Of a DNA stretch of 64,000 bases, positions 1 to 8,252 are shown piece after piece (position 1 is the first letter of the stretch; each line of letters opens with the position of its first letter). A program made the position numbers and the translations under genes. Under the pieces are notes generated by a model. That model did no database searches, was not told the DNA's origin, and worked only from the letters and a program-made list of their open reading frames with translations. Source of the stretch: Pseudomonas tructae (GTDB lineage Bacteria > Pseudomonadota > Gammaproteobacteria > Pseudomonadales > Pseudomonadaceae). The stretch lies in the NCBI RefSeq assembly GCF_004214895.1, contig NZ_CP035952.1, positions 1,374,501 through 1,438,500 of the forward strand, in the 5' to 3' direction.

Positions 1-1366
1 TGGAGTAATTGTTGCTGCCAATCGCGTCGCAGCTGTACAGGGTGCCCAGCCAGTTGTCCGGGTCACCGTTGTCGCCGGTCCAGCCGATCAGCGAGACATC
101 GTGTTCACCGTCCTTGGTGCGCTTGAGGTATTCGCCCCATTCGTAGCTGACGATTTTCACTTTCAAGCCGACCTTGCCCCAGTCGGCCTGGAGCATTTCT
201 GCCATCAGCTTGGCATTGGGGTTGTACGGGCGTTGCACCGGCATGGCCCAAAGGGTGATTTCGGTGCCTTCCTTGACCCCGGCGGCCTTGAGCAATTCGC
301 GGGCCTTGTCCGGGTTGTAGCCGGCGTCCTTGAGGGTTTCGTCGTAGGACCACTGGGTTGGCGGCATGCTGCCAACCGCCAGTTGTCCGGCGTGCTGGTA
401 CACCGCTTTGACGATGGCCGGCTTGTTCACCGCCATGTCCATGGCCTGGCGCACTTCAAGCTGGTCGAAGGGTTTGTGTTGCACGTTGTAGGCGATGTAG
501 CCGAGGTTGAAACCGGGCTTTTCAATGACCTGCAGTTTTGGGTCGTTCTTCAGTGCGTCGAGGTCAGCCGGTCGTGGGTGCAGGGTGACTTGGCATTCGT
601 TCTTGCGCAGCTTCTGGATGCGTACCGAAGGGTCGGTGTTGATCGAGAAGATCAGGTTGTCGATCTTCACCTGGCTCGGGTCCCAGTAGTCCTTGTTGCC
701 GCGATAGCGAATCTGCGAGTCCTTCTGGTAGCGCTGGAACACGAACGGGCCAGTGCCGATCGGCTTCTGGTTGATGTCGCTGGGGCGTCCGGAGCTTGTC
801 AGCTGCTCGGCGTATTCAGCCGAAAGCACGGCGGCAAAACTCATCGCCAGGTTCTGCACAAAGGCGGCATCAACACTGTTGAGGGTGAAGACCACCGTCA
901 TCGGCGCGGTTTTTTCGATCCGGGCGATGTTCTTGTCCAGGCTCATGCTGACGAAGTAGGGGAACTCGGTGGGGTAGGCCTTGCGAAACGGGTGTTCGCG
1001 ATCAAGCATCCGATTGAAGGTGAACAGCACGTCGTCGGCATTGAATTCGCGGCTGGGTGTGAAGTCCTTGTTGCTGTGGAACTTGACCCCCTCGCGCAGG
1101 TGGAAGGTGTAGGTCAGGCCGTCAGCGGAAACCTCCCAGCTTTTGGCCAGGGCCGGCTTGACTGCCGTGGCACCGCGTTCGAACTCCACCAGGCGGTTGT
1201 AGATCGGCTCGGCGGCATCGTTGTCGGTGGCGCTGGTGTATTGCGCGGTATCAAAGCCGCCCGGGCTGCCCTCGGAGCAGAACACCAAGTTGTTGGCCAG
1301 GCTCACGGGAGCCTGGGCAAGCAGGCCCAGGCCCAGCAACGTTGCGTAAATCGGGGTATGGCGCAT
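1..1366 (-). CDS. Peptide ABC transporter substrate-binding protein, partial (C-terminus off the window)
   Basis: Periplasmic solute-binding protein (SBP_bac_5, DppA type) that would deliver di/tripeptides to a Dpp ABC permease. The frame runs 455 codons from an ATG preceded by GAGAAGGGATC and leaves the window at base 1, so roughly the last 80-90 residues are missing compared with its neighbour. Residues 1-24 are a signal peptide ending in SLA. The mature start NNLVFCSEGSPGGFD and the segments REFNADDVLFTFNRML and FNLGYIAYNV match the adjacent paralogue almost residue for residue, so the two are tandem duplicates. Substrate is inferred from family only. The start is secure; the downstream operon cannot be seen. 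Confidence 0.9.
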   Translation of the reverse strand, partial: MRHTPIYATLLGLGLLAQAPVSLANNLVFCSEGSPGGFDTAQYTSATDNDAAEPIYNRLVEFERGATAVKPALAKSWEVSADGLTYTFHLREGVKFHSNKDFTPSREFNADDVLFTFNRMLDREHPFRKAYPTEFPYFVSMSLDKNIARIEKTAPMTVVFTLNSVDAAFVQNLAMSFAAVLSAEYAEQLTSSGRPSDINQKPIGTGPFVFQRYQKDSQIRYRGNKDYWDPSQVKIDNLIFSINTDPSVRIQKLRKNECQVTLHPRPADLDALKNDPKLQVIEKPGFNLGYIAYNVQHKPFDQLEVRQAMDMAVNKPAIVKAVYQHAGQLAVGSMPPTQWSYDETLKDAGYNPDKARELLKAAGVKEGTEITLWAMPVQRPYNPNAKLMAEMLQADWGKVGLKVKIVSYEWGEYLKRTKDGEHDVSLIGWTGDNGDPDNWLGTLYSCDAIGSNNYS

Positions 1367-1572
1367 GACGATCCCTTCTCTCTTGTTGTTTTCACGCGTT
1401 CCATGGCGCACAGCCACACGAATCGCGCCTACTGCGCTGCACCCTGACGGTAGGACCATCACGGAGCTGCAGGTAGGTTCGATTACGCAGAGGTGTGTAG
1501 GAGGTGTCCGGTAGGGCGTGCGACGTTTCCGTGTCGATGCGCTAACGGTTGACCTGCCAGGCCATCAGGTTG

Positions 1573-1605
1573 CGGCCCCGGTCGCCGTGTGGCGTGCCGG
1601 GGCCG
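1573..1605 (-). terminator. Possible hairpin terminator after dppA-like gene
   Basis: Nine-base arms CGGCCCCGG and CCGGGGCCG lie just downstream of the 1619-3244 gene, with a 15-base loop. No U-tract follows, so this may only be an mRNA 3' stabilising hairpin between the two substrate-binding protein genes. Confidence 0.35.
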
Positions 1606-1618
1606 ATCCGGTTGGCTG

Positions 1619-3244
1619 CTACTTGGTCACGCTGACCCCATAAAAGGAGTTCAAGCCAAACGGGCTGATCTTGAAGTCCTGTACGGTGCTACGCATAGGT
1701 TGATACACCGTCGAGTGAGCGATGGGTGTCATCGGAACCTGTTCTTTGAGGATGTGTTGCGCTTGCTTGTACAGTTCGGTGCGCTTGGCCTGGTCGGAGG
1801 TGGCCTTGGCTTGCTTGACCAGGTCGTCGTACGGTTTGTAGCACCATTTGGAGAAGTTGTTGCCTTCCAGGGCGTCGCAGCCGAACAGGGTGCCCAGCCA
1901 GTTGTCCGGGTCACCGTTGTCGCCGCTCCAGCCAATCAGCATGGCGCCGTTCTCACCGCCTTTGGAGCGCTTGATGTACTCGCCCCACTCATAACTCATG
2001 ATCTTGGCCTTGATGCCGACTTTGGCCCAGTCCGATTGCAGCATCTCGGCCATCAGTTTGGCGTTGGGGTTGTACGGCCGTTGTACCGGCATGGCCCACA
2101 GGTTGATCTCGGTGCCTTCCTTGATGCCGGCTTCCTTGAGCAGTTGCTTGGCCTTCTCCGGATCGTACTTGGCATCCTTGATGGTGGTGTCATAGGACCA
2201 TTGGGTTGGCGGCATGGCGTTGACCGCCAGCTGGCCGGCGCCCTGGTACACCGACTGGATGATCTGCTGCTTGTTCACCGCCATGTCCAGGGCTTCGCGG
2301 ACCTTGAGTTGGGCCATGGGGTTGGGCTCGGTGCTGCCCTTGATCTTGTCCATCACGTTGTAGGCGATGTAGCCAAGGTTGAAGCCGGCCTGGTTGGGCA
2401 TCTTCAGGTTCGGGTCTGCCTTGAGCGGCTCGATGTCGGCCGGGCGCGGGAACAGGGTGACCTGGCACTCATTCTTCTTGAGCTTTTGCATGCGTACCGA
2501 GGCATCGGTGGTGATGGCGAAGATCAGGTTGTCGATCTTCACGTCCTCGGGTTTCCAGTAGTCCTTGTTGCCCTTGTAGCGGATCTGCGCGTCTTTCTGG
2601 TACTTGCTGAACACGAACGGGCCGGTGCCGATCGGCTTCTGGTTGATGTCGGCGGGCTTGCCCTGCTTGAGCAACTGGTCGGCGTATTCGGCGGACTGGA
2701 TCGAGGCGAAGCTCATGGCCAGGTTCTGGATGAACGCGGCATCGACGCTGTTGAGGGTGAACTTGACGGTGTGCTCATCGAGCTTTTCGACCTTGGCGAT
2801 GTTCTTGTCCATGCCCATGTCGGTGAAGTACGGGAACTCGGTCGGGTACGCCTTGCGGAACGGCATGTCCTTGTCGAGCATCCGATTGAAGGTGAACAGC
2901 ACGTCGTCGGCGTTGAATTCACGCGTCGGCTTGAAGTAATCGGTGGTATGGAACTTGACCCCTTCACGCAGGTGGAAGGTATAGGTCAGGCCATCATCGG
3001 AAACATCCCAGCTGGTCGCCAGGCCCGGGATGACCGCAGTACCGCCACGCTCGAACTGGCTCAGGCGGTTGAAGAGCGTCTCGGCTGAGGCATCGAAGTC
3101 GGTTCCGGTGGTGTACTGGCCCGGGTCGAAGCCCGCAGGGCTGCCTTCGGAGCAAAACACCAGGTTAGTCGCCGCAAAGGCGGATGGGGCGCCAGCAAGC
3201 AAGCCTGCGCTGACCAGGAACGGAATGACCGCGTGTTTGAGCAT
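1619..3244 (-). CDS. dppA: Dipeptide ABC transporter substrate-binding protein DppA-like
   Basis: Complete 541-residue periplasmic binding protein of the SBP_bac_5 (DppA/OppA) family, the usual length for the family. Residues 1-24 form a signal peptide (hydrophobic FLVSAGLLAG, cleavage after AFA). The mature protein opens with TNLVFCSEGSPAGFDPGQ, typical of DppA. It binds dipeptides in the periplasm and passes them to the DppBCDF permease, which is not in this window. In Pseudomonas several dppA paralogues sit in a row beside dppBCDF and an OprD-type porin; the partial paralogue downstream fits that arrangement. Exact ligand preference (peptide, haem or ALA) cannot be read from sequence. Confidence 0.9.
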   Translation of the reverse strand: MLKHAVIPFLVSAGLLAGAPSAFAATNLVFCSEGSPAGFDPGQYTTGTDFDASAETLFNRLSQFERGGTAVIPGLATSWDVSDDGLTYTFHLREGVKFHTTDYFKPTREFNADDVLFTFNRMLDKDMPFRKAYPTEFPYFTDMGMDKNIAKVEKLDEHTVKFTLNSVDAAFIQNLAMSFASIQSAEYADQLLKQGKPADINQKPIGTGPFVFSKYQKDAQIRYKGNKDYWKPEDVKIDNLIFAITTDASVRMQKLKKNECQVTLFPRPADIEPLKADPNLKMPNQAGFNLGYIAYNVMDKIKGSTEPNPMAQLKVREALDMAVNKQQIIQSVYQGAGQLAVNAMPPTQWSYDTTIKDAKYDPEKAKQLLKEAGIKEGTEINLWAMPVQRPYNPNAKLMAEMLQSDWAKVGIKAKIMSYEWGEYIKRSKGGENGAMLIGWSGDNGDPDNWLGTLFGCDALEGNNFSKWCYKPYDDLVKQAKATSDQAKRTELYKQAQHILKEQVPMTPIAHSTVYQPMRSTVQDFKISPFGLNSFYGVSVTK

Positions 3245-3385
3245 GGTGGCCTCATTGTTGTCATTTTTGATTTGAGGGGGCCTTGTGAGCCGACCTGCGG
3301 ATACTTATGCAGGCCCCATACCCAATGCAACACTCAAAGGGATGTGTCATGGCAAACAGTGGGACGAACGTACAGGAATGTCGCA

Positions 3386-3405
3386 TTCGTATAATTTTTT
3401 ACGAA
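3386..3405. promoter_or_regulatory. Dyad TTCGTA-N8-TACGAA in dppA upstream region
   Basis: Perfect six-base inverted arms separated by an AT-only eight-base spacer, about 140 bp upstream of the dppA start, in an AT-rich patch that also reads TATAAT on the plus strand. This is a plausible operator or promoter element. The binding protein is unknown. Confidence 0.35.
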
Positions 3406-3471
3406 GTTGATCGTTTGCGAGGGGTGTTTCAGCGTGTTTCTAAGACGTTATCTCTAGTTTGAGTCAGTCTG

Positions 3472-3488
3472 TGCACTAAATTTGTGCA
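3472..3488. promoter_or_regulatory. Dyad TGCAC-N7-GTGCA upstream of dppA
   Basis: A 17-base near-palindrome with an AT-rich centre (TGCAC, TAAATTT, GTGCA). It lies about 230 bp upstream of the dppA start and about 70 bp past the SIMPL gene end. It could be an operator for a dimeric regulator; no factor can be named. Confidence 0.3.
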
Positions 3489-3512
3489 TGAGTTGCTACG
3501 GGTAACAGGGGG

Positions 3513-3534
3513 CGCGGCAGCCGAAGCTGCCGCG
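3513..3534 (-). terminator. Very stable UUCG hairpin after the SIMPL gene
   Basis: Read on the minus strand, nine-base arms CGCGGCAGC and GCTGCCGCG enclose a TTCG tetraloop, an exceptionally stable RNA hairpin, 23 bases past the stop codon. C-rich sequence rather than a U-tract follows, so Rho-independent termination is uncertain. Confidence 0.45.
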
Positions 3535-3557
3535 AAACAGCGCAAAAGTAACGTTGC

Positions 3558-4274
3558 TCAGGGCATCTGGACTTCAATGGTGCCGTCGGCGCTGATGTTG
3601 ACCTCGCTGGTGCCGGCTTCGATTTCTGGCGCGGCGGCTGCGTCTTCGGCCATGCCGGCTTTCATCATCATTGGTGCGCTACGGGCATAAGGACGTGGGT
3701 AGCCGCTGCTGTTGAGGTTGAGGTTGACCACTTTGTAGCCTTTGCCGCCCAGTGCTTCGGTGGCCAGTTGGGCGCGGGCCTTGAAGGCGTTGACGGCGTC
3801 CTTGAGCAGTTCGTCTTCGCTGGTCTTGCGCGTGCTTGGAGCGATGGAGAAGTCCATGCCGCCCATTTTCAGGTCCTGCAGCAAGGTGCCGGTGAGTTGC
3901 GACAAGGCCGGAAAGTCGGCGCTTTCCAGGCGCAGCTCGGCGCGCTCGCGCCAGCCGGTGATCTTCTGGCCCTTGCTGTCGTAGATCGGGTAGCTGTTGC
4001 GGCTGCCCTGGCTGATCTTCACTTCCTTGACCTCACGCGCCTGTTTCACCGCCTTGTTCATGGTTTCGGTGATTTGCGTGGCCAGCTTGCCGGGGTCGGT
4101 ATTCTGCGCTTCGCTGTACAGGGTCACGACCATCAGGTCGCGGGGCACTTCCTTGCTGACTTCGGCGCGCAGCGAAATCTGGTTGTAGCGCGGGGCTTCT
4201 TCAGCCAGGGCCGGAAGGCTGGCCAGCAAGCTGGTAGCCATGACCAGGGCGGCGCTGCTGCGGGTGATAGACAT
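3558..4274 (-). CDS. Periplasmic SIMPL-domain (DUF541) protein
   Basis: A 238-residue secreted protein with a signal peptide (residues 1-24, cleaved after ALA). The rest matches the SIMPL/DUF541 family: an N-terminal RYNQISLRAEVSKEVPRD segment, a central SYPIYDSKGQKITGWR stretch, and the tail SADGTIEVQMP. Related proteins (E. coli YggE, Brucella BP26) are periplasmic or outer-membrane-associated oligomers linked to oxidative stress, but the molecular function is unsettled. It is transcribed away from roxS across a 202 bp gap, so RoxR control is possible; that is inference. The start has GGAG a few bases upstream. Confidence 0.85.
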   Translation of the reverse strand: MSITRSSAALVMATSLLASLPALAEEAPRYNQISLRAEVSKEVPRDLMVVTLYSEAQNTDPGKLATQITETMNKAVKQAREVKEVKISQGSRNSYPIYDSKGQKITGWRERAELRLESADFPALSQLTGTLLQDLKMGGMDFSIAPSTRKTSEDELLKDAVNAFKARAQLATEALGGKGYKVVNLNLNSSGYPRPYARSAPMMMKAGMAEDAAAAPEIEAGTSEVNISADGTIEVQMP

Positions 4275-4476
4275 GTAGAACTCCTTGAAAATTGAAGCGT
4301 GGAGGTTGAAGGATCCAATCCACGTTGGCCAATGAGACTGGCAAAAGTGTAGTGAGGTTCAAAATGGCCATCATTGTTGTGTAAAAAAGTGTGGCGCTTT
4401 GCCGCATCACTGCAGACCAGGCCACAGCTTCGGTATACTCGCGACGATTCGCCTGGAGCACTCATCAGGAGAGCTC

Positions 4477-5733
4477 ATGCTCGCCCCCGTTCAAATGTTG
4501 TCTGCAACCCGTCAGAACCTCTGGCGCCTGACCTTTATCCGTATTCTGGTGCTTGCCGCCCAGGCCGGCTCGGTCGGTGTTGCCTACTGGACCGAGCTGC
4601 TGCCGCTGCCGTGGCTGTCGCTGGTCATCACCCTTGGCCTGTCGATGCTGCTGTGCGCGTTCACGGCCTTGCGCCTGCGCCTGACCTTGCCGGTCACCGA
4701 ACTCGAATATGCCTTCCAGCTGGCTTGCGATCTGCTGATCCACAGTGCCCTGCTGTATTACTCGGGAGGGTCGACCAACCCCTTCGTGTCCTATTACCTG
4801 GTGCCGCTGGCGATTGCCGCGGTGACCTTGCCCTGGGTCTACTCGCTGATTCTTTCCGGTATCGCCCTGGCGGCCTACAGCTTGCTGCTGGTGCAGTTCT
4901 ATCCGTTGGAGACCTTTCCCATGGCCCGGGAAAAAATGCAGGTCTACGGCATGTGGTTGAGTATTGCCCTGGCCGCGGCGGTGATTACCTTCTTCGCCGC
5001 GAAGATGGCCGAAGAGCTGCGCCGTCAGGAGCAATTGCGCGCCGAACGCCGTGAAGAAGGCCTGCGTGACCAGCAACTGCTGGCCGTGGCCACCCAGGCC
5101 GCCGGTGCCGCCCACGAATTGGGCACGCCGCTGGCGACCATGAGCGTGCTGATCAAAGAGATGCGCCAGGATCACAGTGACCCGCTGCTGCAAGAAGACC
5201 TGGCGGTGTTGCAGGACCAGGTAAAACTGTGCAAAGAGACGCTGCAGAACCTGGTACGGGCTGCTGAAGCCAACCGGCGTCTGGCGGTCGAGAATCAGGA
5301 AGTGACCTTCTGGCTCGACGAGGCGCTCAATCGCTGGCACCTGATGCGTCCCGAGGCCAGCTACCGCTTCCAGCGCCTGGGCCAGGGCAGCGTGCCGCGC
5401 CTGGCGCCACCGCCGGACCTGACCCAGGCCCTGCTGAACCTGTTGAACAACGCCGCCGATGCCTGCCCGGATGACCTGGCAGTACGCCTGGACTGGGACG
5501 CCCAGGACATGGTGATCAGCATTCGTGACCATGGCCCGGGTGTGCCGGCGGCCATCGCCGAATCGATCGGTAAACCTTTCTTTACCACCAAGGGCAAAGG
5601 CTTCGGTCTGGGCCTGTTCTTGAGCAAGGCCAGCGTGACCCGTGCTGGCGGCTCGGTAAAACTCTATAGTCATGAAGAGGGCGGTACGCTCACCGAGCTA
5701 CGCCTGCCGCGTGACGCGCGAGGAGATGTGTGA
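4477..5733 (+). CDS. roxS: Redox-sensing sensor histidine kinase RoxS (RegB/PrrB family)
   Basis: Membrane sensor kinase of 418 residues that phosphorylates RoxR and controls respiratory genes such as the cyanide-insensitive oxidase in Pseudomonas. About six membrane segments occupy residues 15-175. The RegB ubiquinone-binding motif GGxxNPF is present (GGSTNPF, 97-103). The H-box AAHELGTPLA places the phospho-accepting His at 213, and Cys252 about 39 residues later matches the position of RegB's redox cysteine. The C-terminus has N-box NLLNNAADA and the ATP lid GKGFGLGLFL. The ATG at 4477 follows AGGAGAGC; upstream in-frame codons lack a ribosome site. It overlaps roxR by one base (TGATG). 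Confidence 0.93.
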   Translation: MLAPVQMLSATRQNLWRLTFIRILVLAAQAGSVGVAYWTELLPLPWLSLVITLGLSMLLCAFTALRLRLTLPVTELEYAFQLACDLLIHSALLYYSGGSTNPFVSYYLVPLAIAAVTLPWVYSLILSGIALAAYSLLLVQFYPLETFPMAREKMQVYGMWLSIALAAAVITFFAAKMAEELRRQEQLRAERREEGLRDQQLLAVATQAAGAAHELGTPLATMSVLIKEMRQDHSDPLLQEDLAVLQDQVKLCKETLQNLVRAAEANRRLAVENQEVTFWLDEALNRWHLMRPEASYRFQRLGQGSVPRLAPPPDLTQALLNLLNNAADACPDDLAVRLDWDAQDMVISIRDHGPGVPAAIAESIGKPFFTTKGKGFGLGLFLSKASVTRAGGSVKLYSHEEGGTLTELRLPRDARGDV

Positions 5734-6293
5734 TGAGTGATGAAATCCAGGTTGAAGGCGAAGAGCTGCCACACCTGCTGCTGGTTGATGACGACGCCAC
5801 GTTTACCCGAGTGATGGCCCGGGCCATGAGTCGCCGCGGTTTTCGCGTAAGCACGGCTGGTTCTGCCGAAGAGGGCCTGAAAATCGCCCAGGACGACGTG
5901 CCTGACTACGCCACGCTGGACCTGAAAATGGACGGTGATTCGGGCTTGGTACTGCTGCCAAAATTGCTCGAGCTGGACCCGGAAATGCGCGTGGTGATCC
6001 TCACCGGTTACTCGAGCATCGCCACCGCAGTCGAGGCGATCAAGCGCGGTGCCTGCAACTACCTGTGCAAGCCGGCCGATGCCGACGATGTACTGGCCGC
6101 CTTGCTCTCCGAGCACGCCGACCTCGACAGCCTGGTACCGGAAAACCCGATGTCGGTCGACCGCCTGCAGTGGGAGCACATCCAGCGCGTGCTGACCGAG
6201 CACGAAGGCAATATCTCCGCTACGGCCCGAGCCCTGGGCATGCACCGGCGGACCTTGCAGCGCAAACTGCAAAAGCGCCCGGTTCGGCGCTAA
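5733..6293 (+). CDS. roxR: Response regulator RoxR (RegA/PrrA family)
   Basis: Cytoplasmic DNA-binding partner of RoxS, 186 residues as usual for RegA-type regulators. Receiver domain (about 14-130): acidic pair DDD at 19-21, phospho-acceptor Asp63 in YATLDLKM, Thr in ILTGYSS, and conserved Lys in YLCKPAD. The C-terminal Fis-type helix-turn-helix is NISATARALGMHRRTLQRKL. Start: the ATG at 5733 shares its first base with the roxS stop and has AGGAG 8 bases upstream; an overlapping GTG just before it is less likely. It forms a two-gene operon with roxS. A REP palindrome follows directly. Confidence 0.95.
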   Translation: MSDEIQVEGEELPHLLLVDDDATFTRVMARAMSRRGFRVSTAGSAEEGLKIAQDDVPDYATLDLKMDGDSGLVLLPKLLELDPEMRVVILTGYSSIATAVEAIKRGACNYLCKPADADDVLAALLSEHADLDSLVPENPMSVDRLQWEHIQRVLTEHEGNISATARALGMHRRTLQRKLQKRPVRR

Positions 6294-6299
6294 TCGCAA

Positions 6300-6365
6300 A
6301 TCGCGGGGCAAGCCCGCTTCCACAGGATTTGTGCTGTCTCTGTGGGAGCGGGCTTGCCCCGCGAT
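6300..6365. repeat. Paired inverted REP element
   Basis: Two head-to-head copies of the P. putida-type REP sequence (ATCGCGGGGCAAGCCCGC and its reverse complement) separated by about 20 bases. The pair folds into a long hairpin between the convergent roxR and the 63-residue gene and may act as a bidirectional transcript end. Confidence 0.92.
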
Positions 6366-6369
6366 CAAT

Positions 6370-6561
6370 CTACTTGCCGCCGAGGATCGTGCGATCCACG
6401 CGCACCGCCAACTGCCCGGCCCCAGGCGCGGCAGCAAACACCACCTTGCCCGTTTCAGCCAGCTTGGCCCGGCTGATCACCACGCCATCGCGCAGCAGTT
6501 CCAGGGGTACGTCCTTGAGTGACTGGCCCGACGCCAGTTCAATGTTCAGGGTAATGCTCAT
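6370..6561 (-). CDS. Small 63-residue protein of unknown function, partner of the phospholipase-like gene
   Basis: Not recognised. The protein begins MSITLNIELASGQSLKDV and ends TILGGK. It has alternating hydrophobic residues suggesting a small beta-sandwich, no signal peptide and no cysteine. The ATG has AAGGAAAT upstream at good spacing, supporting this start over longer in-frame options. It begins 14 bases after the phospholipase-like gene stop on the same strand, so the two are almost certainly co-transcribed and both would fall under the LexA-like box upstream. A chaperone, immunity or accessory role for the larger protein is possible but purely inferred from position. It ends beside a REP element. 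Confidence 0.8.
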   Translation of the reverse strand: MSITLNIELASGQSLKDVPLELLRDGVVISRAKLAETGKVVFAAAPGAGQLAVRVDRTILGGK

Positions 6562-6575
6562 GGGTGATTTCCTTA

Positions 6576-8216
6576 TCACTGGTGTTGATCGATATAGGTC
6601 GTGGTCGCCGCATCCAGCGAGGCGATCAGTTCCGGCGAGCCGCCGCGGAACTGGCGGAACAGGTTGCGTGCAACCGACTTGCCGGAAGTATCCAGCGGCA
6701 CCGACAGGGTCGGCTGGAAGCGCTCGCTCAGTTCGGCATAGGCGCTCCACGGGCCGATGTATGACTCGTTCAGGCCGTTGACCACGCTGACGGCATAACG
6801 CACGGCATGGCCGGGCAGCCAGTTCGGCTGGCTAGGAGCCTGGGTTTGCCAGCCGTCGGCGTGAATGCTCGGGGCACCGGCAGGGGCTTCGAGATAGCCG
6901 GTGGGTTTGTTCGGGGTGTAGTCCTTGAGCAACAGGTAAGTGCTCCAGCCCCACCAATTGTCGATCTGTGCCGTGTCATTGAGGTTGTTGACGTCGGCGC
7001 GGCGCATCAGCTTGCCGTTGCGCAGGGCGAACAGCGGCGCAAAGTTGCCTGGCACCTGGCCCTGTACTGCCGCTTGCAGGTCGGCGGCGATGCGCAAGGC
7101 GCCATAAGCAGCGGCTGCAGGCAGGGCGCCGCTGTCGAAGGCCTGGAAGATCTCATCGGCAGACTTCTGTACTGCCAGGCCTACCTGCTTGCGGTTGGTC
7201 ACGTCGATGCTGTCGAAGTAGCGCTTGTCGCCATAACCACGCCAGGTGTCGCCCTGGGCATTGCGTAGCACCAGGCCATATTTGCTGTCTTCGTCGTGCA
7301 TGAAGCGCGAGATCAACGAGCCGAGGTCGGCCGGGGTGACGTTGTCCTTGATCGCTTTGCGCGGTACCCGCACATGGCCGGCCGAGAACAGGTCGGTGAG
7401 GAAGTGGTCGGCAAAGGCGTTCATTGCATAGGCCAGTTCCAGCTGTTGGTCATCGCCGCTGGCCCGTGCTTTCACGGCCTGGCGCAGGGCGGCGGTGTGC
7501 CCGGCGATATAGGCCATCAGTGCCCATTCGCCGAAGTGGTCCCAGTTGCTGGCGGCAAGCTTGAGGTAGCGGCCCAGCGGGAACATCGCCGAGACGACGC
7601 TGCCGCCGCCGGTGATCTTGTTCCACTCCTCCGAGAGGGTATCGCCCAGTTGGTCGTAGGCTTCGTGAGGCTGGCGGCCGTCTTTGATGGCCTGGTTGGC
7701 AGCGGTGATTTCGCGCTGCATGACCGCAAGGATTTCACCGGCTTCTGCCCGGGAGGCGGGCAATACGGCCAGCGTATCGAAGGCGGCGGCAAAGCGCTGG
7801 ACGCGTTCTTCGGCAGTGGCGCCATCGGCAATCGGCCGCTCGGGAACGCCATAGAAATCGCCACCCAGGGCAACGATCTGGCCGTAGCTGAGGGTCAGGC
7901 CATTGGGCAGGTGCAGGGCCACTTGCCAGGCTGGGATCGGTGCGCCGTCCTGGCTGAAGCGCAGCAGGGTGTGGTCACCGATGGCGGTGTGTTCGCCGCC
8001 CTCGAAGCGCAGCACCGGTTCGCTGATTACGGGCGGCTTGGCGGCCAGGCCGAGGCGGTGGTACTTGATGGTGTGATGGCCGTCGAGTACCAGCACGATG
8101 CGGGTATCGGGGCCGGGAATCTTGATGCCGTCAACGCTGAACAGGGCATCGAGGTCGGCGACCAGGGTGGTGGCGAGCGCTTTTTGCGTGTGCAGTCCGG
8201 TTTGCATACCTGACAT
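6576..8216 (-). CDS. Putative zinc-dependent phospholipase C/P1 nuclease-like protein
   Basis: A 546-residue protein with no visible signal peptide. Residues 268-285 contain ADHFLTDLFSAGH: His271, Asp275 and His281 reproduce the H-x3-D-x5-H zinc-site spacing of Bacillus cereus phospholipase C (118/122/128). Further candidate ligands are Asp120 (GGDFYG), His227 (NWDHFGEW) and His240 (YIAGH). The N-terminal 110 and C-terminal 200 residues match no domain I recognise. Known members hydrolyse phosphatidylcholine-type lipids or nucleic acid; the substrate here is unknown. Start: the ATG at 8216 has AAAGGAG six bases upstream, better than the TTG at 8222. A LexA-like box lies 37 bp upstream. Confidence 0.72.
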   Translation of the reverse strand: MSGMQTGLHTQKALATTLVADLDALFSVDGIKIPGPDTRIVLVLDGHHTIKYHRLGLAAKPPVISEPVLRFEGGEHTAIGDHTLLRFSQDGAPIPAWQVALHLPNGLTLSYGQIVALGGDFYGVPERPIADGATAEERVQRFAAAFDTLAVLPASRAEAGEILAVMQREITAANQAIKDGRQPHEAYDQLGDTLSEEWNKITGGGSVVSAMFPLGRYLKLAASNWDHFGEWALMAYIAGHTAALRQAVKARASGDDQQLELAYAMNAFADHFLTDLFSAGHVRVPRKAIKDNVTPADLGSLISRFMHDEDSKYGLVLRNAQGDTWRGYGDKRYFDSIDVTNRKQVGLAVQKSADEIFQAFDSGALPAAAAYGALRIAADLQAAVQGQVPGNFAPLFALRNGKLMRRADVNNLNDTAQIDNWWGWSTYLLLKDYTPNKPTGYLEAPAGAPSIHADGWQTQAPSQPNWLPGHAVRYAVSVVNGLNESYIGPWSAYAELSERFQPTLSVPLDTSGKSVARNLFRQFRGGSPELIASLDAATTTYIDQHQ

Positions 8217-8252
8217 ATTCAACTCCTTTGAGATGTCATGGATTCAAAATAA

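Larger units (their letters stand above)
3245..3557. other. Intergenic region upstream of dppA (313 bp)
   Basis: No gene is seen here. It must hold the promoter of the dppA-like gene (minus strand) and the 3' end of the SIMPL gene transcript. The centre (about 3380-3480) is clearly AT-richer than the surroundings and carries two dyads, listed separately. No convincing sigma-70 or sigma-54 pair was found on the minus strand. Confidence 0.6.

Noticed and set aside
1589..3088. 499-codon plus-strand frame opposite dppA
   Set aside because: Protein is His/Val/Leu-biased with no recognisable domain, typical of reverse-complement GC-rich codons.
3320..3345. Sigma-54 promoter for dppA
   Set aside because: A TTGCAT is present on the minus strand but the GG element ten bases upstream is missing.
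6300..6365. REP palindromes as a CRISPR array
   Set aside because: Copies are scattered singly or as inverted pairs, not direct repeats with spacers, and no cas genes are present.
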